A DNA stretch of 64,000 nt. Source: Clostridium grantii DSM 8605. GTDB taxonomy: Bacteria; Bacillota; Clostridia; Clostridiales; Clostridiaceae. The position numbers and the translations under genes are program-made. This document shows, in pieces, positions 43,631-51,934 of the stretch. The stretch lies in the NCBI RefSeq assembly GCF_900129965.1, contig NZ_FQXM01000019.1, positions 15,953-79,952 of the forward strand, written 5' to 3'. Within the stretch, counting starts at the first letter, position 1; every line of letters starts with the position of its first letter. Under the pieces are notes generated by a model. It ran no database searches. It saw nothing but the letters and a program-made list of their open reading frames with translations, and was not told the DNA's origin.

Positions 43631-46222
43631 ATGGAATTAAATGAGAAACAACTAGAAGTAATTAATGAGCTTGAAAGAAATATTATGCTACTTGCGTCAG
43701 CGGGCACGGGGAAAACTGATACTTTATCAAAGCGTATTGCAAATATTATTGGTAAAGAAAAAGCTGAGGCTTACCAGATATTATGTATTACTTTTACGAA
43801 TAAAGCTTGTAAAGAGATGAAGGAAAGAATAGAAAAAATTGTAGGAGAAAAAGCAAAGGATATTACAGTAAAAACTTTTCATAGTTTTTGTTTTGATATT
43901 ATTAAGCAGGAAGCTAAAAAAAGGACAGATATTTTTACTGATTTTACGATTTTCGATGAAGATGATTGTAAGGAGTTGCTTAAAAGATGCAATTATTACG
44001 ATTTCACTTTGAAAGTTTTGCAGCAATTTATTGATATGGTGAAGTTAATTAGAGTTGAAAAAAATATTTATAGCGATGATATTTCTAAAGATTACAAAGC
44101 TGCTGTACGGGAAACTTTTAAAATTAATCAGGATAAAATTGATTATATATGCACTGAAAAAGGTAGTTTGAATTATAAACTTAGAGATTTTTTAGAAAAT
44201 AGTGGACATATTTTGGTTAATACATATAATTCTTTGCTTTATAATAATCATGGAATTGATTTTACGGATTTGATTGTTAAAACAAAGGAATTATTTAATA
44301 ACAAAGAAGTAATTGAGGTTTTAAGAAAGAAATATAAGTATATAAATATTGATGAAGTCCAGGATACAAGTACTTTGGAGTATTCAATAATTGAAAAATT
44401 ATTTCAAGGGAATAATGTTCTTTTGTGTGGGGATATATTTCAAACAATTTATCAATGGAGAGGGTCAGAGCCAAAAAAGATATTTGATAAATTTAAGAAT
44501 ATATATAATCCACAGGAAATAGTATTTTTAATAAATTATAGAGCCACTAAAGTATTAACGGAAGCTTCTTTAGGATTTCTTGCTAATGCTTTTCCAGTAG
44601 AGGTGAAAAAGCTATATGACCAAGGTATCTTAGCTGAATCAAAGGAAACAGGGGAACCCATAGTAGTAAAAGTAGCTAATGATTCAAAAGAGGAAGCAAG
44701 GTTTATATATAATGAAGTAAAAGCTTTGGCAGAAAGTAATGTGGATTTAAGTAGTATCTGTATATTAACAAGAAACAATAATTACAATGTAAGTTTGAGT
44801 GAGGATTTAAAGGATATAATAAAATATGATGCGGTTAATTTTGAATTTATTTTAGTAGATCAATTTAAGTTTTTTAGAAGGCAAGAAATTAAAGATGTAA
44901 TAGCTTTTCTAAAACTTATTGGTAATAGATATGATTCTATAAGTTTAAAAAGAATAGTGAAAAGACTTCCTACTGGAGTGGGAGATGCTACTTTTGATGC
45001 TATTGAGACAGATGAGTATAAAAAATTAGGAATAGTTTTATCAGATTTTGTTGATGAAAATGTACTAGCTTATGGAGAAAAATTTTCGCTTCTGATTAAT
45101 GAATTTCAAAAAGATAACATTATAGTTTTTGATGTAGAAAGCACTGGTGTGGATGTTACTGAAGATGAGATAATTCAGATTGCAGCAATTAAGATTAATA
45201 AAGATGGTCATGTTATAGAAAAATTTGAAAAGCTTCTTAGAAACAATAAATCAGTTAAGGATTCAGAACATGTCCATGGGTTCAGTGATGAATTTTTAAA
45301 GGAAAATGGAGAAGATAAAAATATTGTTTTGAAAGAATTTGTAGAATTTTCTAAGGATTCTATTATAGTGGGGCACAATGTTCAATATGATATAAATATT
45401 TTAACAAGTGAGTTAAGCAGAGCAAATATGGGTAACCCTAAGTTTAAAGGTTTCTATGATACATTAGATATTTATAGAAGATTTTATCCTAATTTGAGCA
45501 ATCATAAATTAGAAACCCTAAGTAAAAATTTTAATACTAATAATAAACCAAGTCATGATGCAATGGATGATATTTTAGCTACCAATGATCTTTTAATTCA
45601 AGCTATTAATAGGGATATAATACCTACTTCTATGGAGAGACTGGCTTATATGTCCAAGCATTTAAAGTCTTTTTCAAAAATAACAACTAAGTTGAATAAG
45701 CTTTTTAAGGAATCAGAAAATTTAAGGCCTCATGATATTGTTGGGAAAATAGTTAATGATTTTGCTTTAAAAACTTTATATACTGGCGATGAAGGCAAGG
45801 AAAAGATTGAGAGGCTTAAAGATTTCTATGTACTACTAAGAGAAATTGATGATAATAGTAAAAATAATAGAGATGTTTTACTAGAAGTAATAAAAATAAC
45901 TGCTCTTTCCAACGGTGAATTGGAATCACTTATTATTAATAGGACAAGAAAACCTAGAATACCAATAATAACAATTCATCAAGCAAAAGGATTGGAATAT
46001 GAAACAGTATTTATTGCAGGAGTTCAAGAAAATACATTTCCATCATATATGGCAATAAAAACAAAGAACTTAGATGAAGAAAAAAGAACTTTTTATGTGG
46101 CTCTTACTAGGGCGAAGAAAAGACTTTATATTACCTGCAATACTAAAGGAGCATACAATAGAATCAATAAGAAAAGTAGTTTTATAAATTTACTACCTAT
46201 GAAATTTTTAAAGAACATATGA
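43631..46222 (+). CDS. UvrD-family helicase with inserted DEDDh 3'-5' exonuclease domain
   Basis: 863 residues. Superfamily 1A helicase motifs: Walker A ASAGTGKT (residues 22-29), CITFTNKACKEMKERI, KTFHSFC, Walker B NIDEVQDTS near 240, LCGDIFQTIYQWRGSEP, INYRAT, TIHQAKGLEYETVF near 781 and ALTRAKKRLYIT near 823. Between motif IV and V, residues ~490-660, lies a DnaQ-like exonuclease: VFDVESTG, VGHNVQYDIN and SHDAMDD supply the Asp/Glu, Asp and His-Asp. It could unwind and degrade DNA. It is on the same strand as the Wadjet-like genes, 84 bp before the jetD-like one. Confidence 0.88.
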   Translation: MELNEKQLEVINELERNIMLLASAGTGKTDTLSKRIANIIGKEKAEAYQILCITFTNKACKEMKERIEKIVGEKAKDITVKTFHSFCFDIIKQEAKKRTDIFTDFTIFDEDDCKELLKRCNYYDFTLKVLQQFIDMVKLIRVEKNIYSDDISKDYKAAVRETFKINQDKIDYICTEKGSLNYKLRDFLENSGHILVNTYNSLLYNNHGIDFTDLIVKTKELFNNKEVIEVLRKKYKYINIDEVQDTSTLEYSIIEKLFQGNNVLLCGDIFQTIYQWRGSEPKKIFDKFKNIYNPQEIVFLINYRATKVLTEASLGFLANAFPVEVKKLYDQGILAESKETGEPIVVKVANDSKEEARFIYNEVKALAESNVDLSSICILTRNNNYNVSLSEDLKDIIKYDAVNFEFILVDQFKFFRRQEIKDVIAFLKLIGNRYDSISLKRIVKRLPTGVGDATFDAIETDEYKKLGIVLSDFVDENVLAYGEKFSLLINEFQKDNIIVFDVESTGVDVTEDEIIQIAAIKINKDGHVIEKFEKLLRNNKSVKDSEHVHGFSDEFLKENGEDKNIVLKEFVEFSKDSIIVGHNVQYDINILTSELSRANMGNPKFKGFYDTLDIYRRFYPNLSNHKLETLSKNFNTNNKPSHDAMDDILATNDLLIQAINRDIIPTSMERLAYMSKHLKSFSKITTKLNKLFKESENLRPHDIVGKIVNDFALKTLYTGDEGKEKIERLKDFYVLLREIDDNSKNNRDVLLEVIKITALSNGELESLIINRTRKPRIPIITIHQAKGLEYETVFIAGVQENTFPSYMAIKTKNLDEEKRTFYVALTRAKKRLYITCNTKGAYNRINKKSSFINLLPMKFLKNI

Positions 46223-46306
46223 ACTTTTTTTAGAAAATTGAACTAATATATTCTTAGTAATAACTTTTTGTGATAAAAAATTTATATATGGAATTTGGAG
46301 AAAAAA

Positions 46307-47314
46307 ATGAGTAAATTAAGGAATCTAAATAAAAAAACTATAGAGTTAGAAGAAATAGAAGGAATTTTTAAGGTTCAGAATTATGGGCAGCTATGTGATG
46401 TAGTTAAAGACCTTATTAATAAAAAGGAAATAGTTCAAATTAAAAATAGTGGAGGTAATGGTAAAACTCCTACATTGTATAAAAGATATAGAATAAGAGA
46501 AGAAGATAAAGATTATAGCCATTTTTTAGAAGAATTAAGTTTTAAACTGAGCCCTAAATTGAATATAGTTTATTATAAAAATCATTTGGAAAAGTATAAA
46601 AACCATAGAGAATATATTTTGCTTTTAAATGATTTTATTATTAATGAAGAAGAATCGTTAAATATTAGCGTATCTATGAATGAAAGATCTTTTCAAATAT
46701 GGGGTAGGGAAAAGTTTATTCAAAAGGAAGATGGGAAAGCAATGCTAAAGAATTTAGGAATAACCCAAGAATATTTGAATTATTATGATACTTCTGAACC
46801 TTTATCCTATTACTCTAAATATAAAAAAGATAAGCAAACAGTGTTGATTTTAGAGAATAAGGATACTTATTTTTCTATGAGAAGATATTTAATAAATGAA
46901 GGTAATAAAATTTTAGGAGAAGAAATAGGTACACTAATATATGGTGGTGGAAAAAATATAAATAAAGCTTTTAAAGACTTTGAAATTTCTGTTGAAGAAC
47001 ATGTTTCCAGTAAAGAAAATAAGTTTTTGTATTTTGGTGATTTAGATTATGAAGGTATAGTTATTTATGAAAGTCTTTATAAATTGATTAAAGACAAATA
47101 CCATATAGCACCTTTTATTGTCGGATACCAGAAAATGATTGATAAATATATAAAAAAAGAAATAGGATTACCAAAAACGAAAGAGGGGCAAAATAGGAAT
47201 ATAAAGGATATATTTTTGAGAGAGTTTGATGAAGAATATAAAACAAAAATTATGGAAATCTTAGAAGGAGAATTGTATATTCCCCAGGAAATTCTTAATA
47301 TCACAGATTTTTAA
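46307..47314 (+). CDS. JetD-like (MksG-like) Toprim nuclease subunit of a Wadjet-type system
   Basis: 335 residues from ATG 46307 (GGAG site; an in-frame TTG at 46297 lies upstream). The N-terminal part is helical/winged-helix (FKVQNYGQLCDVVKDLI, KTPTLYKRYRI). The C-terminal half is a Toprim fold with the glutamate in TVLILENKDTYFS near residue 183 and D-x-D in LYFGDLDYEGIVIYE near 244-246, as in JetD/MksG DUF2220 domains, which cleave plasmid DNA for the SMC complex. The order here places D before A, B and C, as in MksG-F-E-B operons. The gene is intact; its downstream neighbour is displaced by a transposon. Confidence 0.8.
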   Translation: MSKLRNLNKKTIELEEIEGIFKVQNYGQLCDVVKDLINKKEIVQIKNSGGNGKTPTLYKRYRIREEDKDYSHFLEELSFKLSPKLNIVYYKNHLEKYKNHREYILLLNDFIINEEESLNISVSMNERSFQIWGREKFIQKEDGKAMLKNLGITQEYLNYYDTSEPLSYYSKYKKDKQTVLILENKDTYFSMRRYLINEGNKILGEEIGTLIYGGGKNINKAFKDFEISVEEHVSSKENKFLYFGDLDYEGIVIYESLYKLIKDKYHIAPFIVGYQKMIDKYIKKEIGLPKTKEGQNRNIKDIFLREFDEEYKTKIMEILEGELYIPQEILNITDF

Positions 47315-47365
47315 ATAAATTATAAAGCTTTGAATTATTTATGCTATGCTAGGAGGTTACAACAG

Positions 47366-47947
47366 TTGCTAAATATCATAACATAGCATAATAAAGCATA
47401 TTGACCATCAGATATTGATGGGTTGATGGGTAAAAAACAAGAAGATGTTCAAAACAATGTATTTATATACTGCAGGGTATCAACTAAAAAACAGAAACAA
47501 AGTGGCAACTTGGAAAGACAAAAGCAAAGATTATTAAACTACTGTAGTGAAAATCAATATACAGTGGTTGATGTATTTGATGAAGTAGCAAGTGGCTTAA
47601 ATGATAAGCGTAGGGAATTAACAATGATACTTCGAAGACTAAATGAAGTAAATTGTATAATTGTTGAATATCCTGATAGATTAGCTAGATTTGGGTACAA
47701 TTATCTTAAAGAATTTGCTAAATCACTAGAGGTTGACATTAAAGCAGTTGAACACAATAAGGAGCTAGAGCTTAATGAAGAAATGGTTAGCGACCTAGTA
47801 AGTGTGGTTACTTACTTTAGTGCTAGATAGTATGGGGCTAGAGGTGGTAGAAAATTAAAAAGCACCATTGATGAGCTTGAGAAAGAAAGGTGTGTGCATA
47901 ATACCAGTGAAAATAACAATGAAAGCCATGTTGATAAATCTAAATGA
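47366..47947 (+). pseudogene. tnpA: IS607 serine recombinase (TnpA), deleted and interrupted
   Basis: A TTG start behind AGGAGG at 47351-47356 gives only a few codons before a stop: the MerR-like HTH domain is missing. The catalytic domain then runs in frame from 47405 (SDIDGLMGKKQEDV, IYCRVSTKKQKQSGNLERQK, ASGLNDKRRELTMILRRL, EYPDRLARFGYNYLKEFA) and reaches SVVTYFSAR, where a TAG at 47828-47830 interrupts it. In the same frame YGARGGRKLKSTIDELEKER continues to 47947. An HTH deletion plus a nonsense codon means the element cannot mobilise itself. Confidence 0.8.
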
Positions 47948-49346
47948 TGAGCAATCTACCATTATTGATGATATGATGCTTGTGTTTTGCACCGCCATGA
48001 GACACTCATTCAAAAAGCTATTAGAGGGTAAAGCAGTAGGCGGTTTAGAAAAGGCTGTAGGAAAAAAGTACAATTTAAATATCCGTCAGGCTAAAGATGC
48101 AGTAGAAAGCGCAAGACAGACAATATCTTCCCAAAGAGAATTAGTTAAACTCAATAGAGATAATTATCGTAGGAAGGTAGAGGCTATTGAGAAAAAGCTA
48201 ACTAGTAGTAAAAAACTTACTGATAAGAAGCGACGCGCATTGAGTAGCAAGTTAGACAAACGAAAGCGAAAACTTGCTTACTTTCAAAAATTCATTGATG
48301 AAAAAACTATTCAACCAGTAACCTTTGGCACAAAACGTATGTTTTTGCGTAGGTGTAAAGGGTTAATTACCAATAAACAGTGGAAAGATTGCAGAAACAA
48401 TAGGTTTTATTCAAGGGGCGATAAAACAAAGAAAGGTAATCCTAATTTAAGGGTGATTGTGGAAAATCAGATGACTTATCTTGAAATATCTACTCTTGAA
48501 AAAACAGCTAATAATAGATCAATTAAAATCAAGGTAGCAGTTTATCTGCCACAAAAATTATCCAAAAAGACAGGCAAAATTAATGGAACGAACTATACAG
48601 AGATATTCTTAAATCATTTAAAAACAGGGGAAGCTTATAAGGTGGAGTTAATAAAAAGAGAAGGCAAATATTATTGCCATATAACCTTTGAATTAATACA
48701 AGCAGAGGTTATCTACACAGGACATAATGGAATACTAGGAATAGACACCAATCCAGATGGATTAGCTTTAACTATGATAGACAACAAAGGCAACTATAAA
48801 TGGCATTTTTACTTAAAGCAAAGTGATTTGCTTTATGCTAGAAGCACTAAGCGTGAGAATTTATGCGGTAAAATTGCAAAGCAGATTGTGCTTATTGCTA
48901 AAATTTATAATTGTGGGATTAGTATTGAAGACTTAAAGTTTAAAGATGACAAAGATGTAAGCAGTAAATTCTCTAGAATCAAGCATGGCTTTATATATAG
49001 CAAACTATTGAAAATGATAGAATCTGCTTGTTATAGAGAAGGAATTGAAATTGTGAAAGTAAAACCTCAGTTAACAAGCATAATGGGTCTTTATAAATAT
49101 TGCTATCAATATGGAATGTCTGTTCATAATGGGGCAGCTATGGTTATAGCAAGGCGAAGTTATGAATTTAATGAAAAAGGTCCTAAGATACTAGTTAGTA
49201 GGTTCGTAAAGAATGTAGAAAAATTCAATGAATGTACTGAATGGAAGAAATGGAGCAAATTAAATAAAACTATTAAAGAAAAGGTAGGTGAAAACCCTGG
49301 CTTGTGGTTAGCAAACAGAAAAAAAATTCTAGGATTAGCAAACTAA
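47871..49346 (+). CDS. tnpB: TnpB-related RNA-guided nuclease-like protein (IS605/IS607 accessory)
   Basis: About 491 residues; ATG 47871 overlaps tnpA, and a later start at 47910 (VKITMKAM) is possible. RuvC-like motif I LGIDTNPDGLALTMI near 290 and motif II ISIEDLKF near 350 are present. The usual zinc ribbon and the third-acid D-R-D-x-N-A motif are not: the end reads LTSIMGLYKYCYQYGMSVHN then GAAMVIARRSYEFNEKG. This is the divergent branch of TnpB-related proteins. Full-length frame, no stops. Activity uncertain. Confidence 0.85.
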   Translation: MSLRKKGVCIIPVKITMKAMLINLNDEQSTIIDDMMLVFCTAMRHSFKKLLEGKAVGGLEKAVGKKYNLNIRQAKDAVESARQTISSQRELVKLNRDNYRRKVEAIEKKLTSSKKLTDKKRRALSSKLDKRKRKLAYFQKFIDEKTIQPVTFGTKRMFLRRCKGLITNKQWKDCRNNRFYSRGDKTKKGNPNLRVIVENQMTYLEISTLEKTANNRSIKIKVAVYLPQKLSKKTGKINGTNYTEIFLNHLKTGEAYKVELIKREGKYYCHITFELIQAEVIYTGHNGILGIDTNPDGLALTMIDNKGNYKWHFYLKQSDLLYARSTKRENLCGKIAKQIVLIAKIYNCGISIEDLKFKDDKDVSSKFSRIKHGFIYSKLLKMIESACYREGIEIVKVKPQLTSIMGLYKYCYQYGMSVHNGAAMVIARRSYEFNEKGPKILVSRFVKNVEKFNECTEWKKWSKLNKTIKEKVGENPGLWLANRKKILGLAN

Positions 49347-49553
49347 ATCGGTTGAAATAAATTAAGTGCAAGTGCTGCCTAAGTACACCTAGTAGGAAAG
49401 GCTTAGGTGATTTTGGCACAAAAACAGGAATGGGTAACACCCGTGGTCTTGCAGAACTTTATTGCATAAACAGTAAAGGCAAGTTGAGATTTAGTTAAGC
49501 TATCCTAGTGGTCGAATCCTGTGACGCCACCATCTTACAATCGGTGTAAGATG
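49347..49553 (+). ncRNA. candidate omega/reRNA region and element right end
   Basis: Directly after tnpB, 200 bp with several hairpins: CCTAAG/CTTAGG (49378-49383, 49402-49407), GGGT/ACCC (49432-49435, 49439-49442), and CATCTTACA/TGTAAGATG (49531-49539, 49545-49553). TnpB guide RNAs are encoded at this place, with the scaffold at the 3' end of tnpB and the guide reading into flanking DNA. If so, the guide would be taken from the start of the jetA-like gene. Inferred from position and structure only. Confidence 0.4.
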
Positions 49554-49604
49554 AAAAATTGTACAAATGTTACTATTTGTTTCGATTTTAGAAACCAGGA
49601 CAAA

Positions 49605-51227
49605 ATGGATTTTGGGTTTTTAGATGTAAATCATATAAGAATGAAAAAAATAGGTGCTTATGCCTTGCTTTTTAGAAATAGTATATCTAAGGGTACTTGG
49701 AAAAAGTATGGATTTGAAGAAGGATATGAGCAAGATAATATGATTTTTTCAGTTCTATTATATATAATGGAGCAATCATTAAAAGAAGATTTTTGTACTA
49801 TTGATTATATTGGAAATTTTATTGATGAAGTAAATTCTCTTCATTTTAAAAAAGAAATAACCTATGAAGAATGCAAAGAATTAGCAGAATTTATTGTAAA
49901 TACTATTTTATGTGATGAAGGAAAAGCTATGTACTTTAAGGCTTTTAATTATAAAGTGGGCGAGTATGAAAGTATAAATATAAGTTTTATTAAAAATAAG
50001 ATGGAATATATTGAAGAGGTAAGAAGGGTATCTTATTCCTTGACTGATGAAGGATATGAGCTGCTTTTATCTACTTTGGAAATTGAAGAAAATTTAAAAA
50101 TTACTATTCAAGAGATAGTATTTAAAATGCATTTAACAAAAGCATCTTATGATAAAGCGGTGGATGATATTAAAAATATTTTTAATATGCTTAGAATAAG
50201 AGTTCAAAGTATGGAGGAATCCATTAGAAAAATCAAGGAAAATCCTTTAAGTTATTCCACAGAAGATTATAAAAAAACCATGGAAGGTAATCTAGAACTT
50301 TTAAAGGATAGTAAGAAAAAATTCACACTACATAGAATACATATTGAAGAAAAAATAAATGAGTTTATAGAAAAAGATATACATGTTAGAGAATTAAGTG
50401 AAGAGGAAAATGAAAGCTTAAATAATCTAAGAATTATTCAGAATTACTTAAATAGAACAATTGATGAGGATCAAAGAATACTAATAAAACATTTTGATTT
50501 AAAAACTATTTATGGAAGAGAACTAGAAAATATATCTAAAATGGCTTTGATAGAAAGATTTAATTTTAAAAGCGAAGTTTATAATAGAATATTAGATAAT
50601 CCAGAAAAATTAGAGAATATTGAAGGATTTTTAAGACCACTTTTTAGAATGGAACCGAGAAAGTTTTATAATATTAATAAAGCTATTGAGTATCAAAAAA
50701 ATATAAAAGAAAAGGCAATAGAAAAGGATGAGTTGCTTACTTTTGATGAAGGCGATTTGGTAGAGGAACAAAACAAAAGAAAGCTTGAAAAACTTGAAAA
50801 ATATAAAGGGGTAATAGAAATTATATTAGAACTTACTTGTGAAAGAAAAAGTATTTCTTTTAAAGAAATAAATTCTTTAATCAAGGAAAGCGAAGTTTTA
50901 ATGAAAAGCTTAATTCCTAGCATTGAGATTTTTAGAGAAGTTATAATAGAAATGCTTAAAAATAGAATTATAAATATTGAAGAAATTAAAGAAGAAAGAA
51001 ACAATGCCGTAGAAACAGGAGAAATAGAATTTCAATTAAATAAAAGTATCTTAGAAATTATTGATACAAACAAAAAACTTAAAAGAATATCAACAATTGA
51101 AATAGAAAAAATTGAAGGTAATGAAGACGTTAAATTAGAAGGATTAAAGAACGATAATGGAATGATAAAAAATTTCATATGTTCTGATATTTCCTTTAGA
51201 ATTATAGAGAAAGGATTTGTTTTATAA
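49605..51227 (+). CDS. JetA-like (kleisin/MksF-like) subunit
   Basis: 540 residues from ATG 49605 (AGGA site). Earlier in-frame starts at 49521 and 49551 fall inside the transposon end or its hairpin. Begins FGFLDVNHIRMKKIGAYALL, then a winged-helix-rich N-terminus (NMIFSVLLYIMEQSL), a helical middle (FKMHLTKASYDKAVDDIKNI, RIRVQSMEESIRKIKEN), a long coil and an acidic linker, and a C-terminal winged helix. Its 1-nt overlap with the jetB-like gene and position before the SMC gene support the kleisin role in a JetABCD complex. Sequence alone does not prove it. Confidence 0.7.
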   Translation: MDFGFLDVNHIRMKKIGAYALLFRNSISKGTWKKYGFEEGYEQDNMIFSVLLYIMEQSLKEDFCTIDYIGNFIDEVNSLHFKKEITYEECKELAEFIVNTILCDEGKAMYFKAFNYKVGEYESINISFIKNKMEYIEEVRRVSYSLTDEGYELLLSTLEIEENLKITIQEIVFKMHLTKASYDKAVDDIKNIFNMLRIRVQSMEESIRKIKENPLSYSTEDYKKTMEGNLELLKDSKKKFTLHRIHIEEKINEFIEKDIHVRELSEEENESLNNLRIIQNYLNRTIDEDQRILIKHFDLKTIYGRELENISKMALIERFNFKSEVYNRILDNPEKLENIEGFLRPLFRMEPRKFYNINKAIEYQKNIKEKAIEKDELLTFDEGDLVEEQNKRKLEKLEKYKGVIEIILELTCERKSISFKEINSLIKESEVLMKSLIPSIEIFREVIIEMLKNRIINIEEIKEERNNAVETGEIEFQLNKSILEIIDTNKKLKRISTIEIEKIEGNEDVKLEGLKNDNGMIKNFICSDISFRIIEKGFVL

Positions 51228-51934
51228 TGAGTTATTCAAATGATGACATTAAATTAAGTAATAAAATATTTTATTATCTATTAAAACATGGAGAATTAAA
51301 AGAAGAAGAAAGTGAATTATATAAGGCATATTCTGAAAATGAAAATGTAACACAACTAGTTAAAGGACAAGGCGAAGCGGCAGAGTCTTATGTAAAAAAG
51401 TATGGGGGAGTAGTGTACCTTATACCAAAAGAAGAAAATGATTTTTTGGGATTTTCTAAGGCGGAATTAAAGAAAAGTTTATGTAAATCAGGGGCAAATG
51501 ACAAAGACTATTATTTATCTCAATTTATAATTCTAACGCTTCTTGTAACTTTTTATAATTCTCAAGGGATTTCTAGCAAATCCAGAGATTATATAAAAAT
51601 TGGAGATTTTCTTAATATAATTACGGATAGATTAAATGATGGAGTAACTAGAAATGAGGATAATGAAAAAAGTGGAATAGCCTTTGAAAATATTCTTGAG
51701 AGATTTGAAGCTTTAAAAAGTAGTGATAAAAAAACCACATCTAAAACCACAAAAGAAGGGTTTGTTAATACAATTCTTAACTTTTTAGACGATCAAGGAT
51801 TGATTTTTTATATACAAAGCGACGATATGATTAAAACCACAAAAAAATTAGATAACTTTATGGATTGGAACCTTTTAAATAAAAACAATTATAGCAGAGT
51901 TTTAAGAGCTTTAGGAGAGGAAGAAAATGAGTAA
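51227..51934 (+). CDS. JetB-like (KITE/MksE-like) subunit
   Basis: 235 residues. ATG overlaps the jetA-like stop (TAATG) and the end overlaps the SMC gene by 8 nt, so the three are translated as a unit. It has a KITE-like two-winged-helix pattern: DIKLSNKIFYYLLKHGELKE, DYYLSQFIILTLLVTFY, DYIKIGDFLNIITDRLNDG, EGFVNTILNFLDDQGLIFY. This size and location match JetB/DUF6063-type subunits that bridge kleisin and SMC. Confidence 0.75.
   Translation: MSYSNDDIKLSNKIFYYLLKHGELKEEESELYKAYSENENVTQLVKGQGEAAESYVKKYGGVVYLIPKEENDFLGFSKAELKKSLCKSGANDKDYYLSQFIILTLLVTFYNSQGISSKSRDYIKIGDFLNIITDRLNDGVTRNEDNEKSGIAFENILERFEALKSSDKKTTSKTTKEGFVNTILNFLDDQGLIFYIQSDDMIKTTKKLDNFMDWNLLNKNNYSRVLRALGEEENE

Larger units (their letters stand above)
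47339..49540 (+). mobile_element. IS607-type element with TnpB-related gene, inserted between jetD-like and jetA-like genes
   Basis: The element carries a broken serine recombinase gene and a TnpB-related gene that overlaps it, the standard IS607 arrangement. At the left end a 10-bp inverted repeat TTATGCTATG/CATAGCATAA (47339-47348, 47382-47391) flanks the recombinase ribosome site. The right end lies after the structured region ending near 49540; the exact boundary was not determined because IS607 makes no long target duplication. It separates two genes of one presumptive operon by 2.3 kb. Confidence 0.75.
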
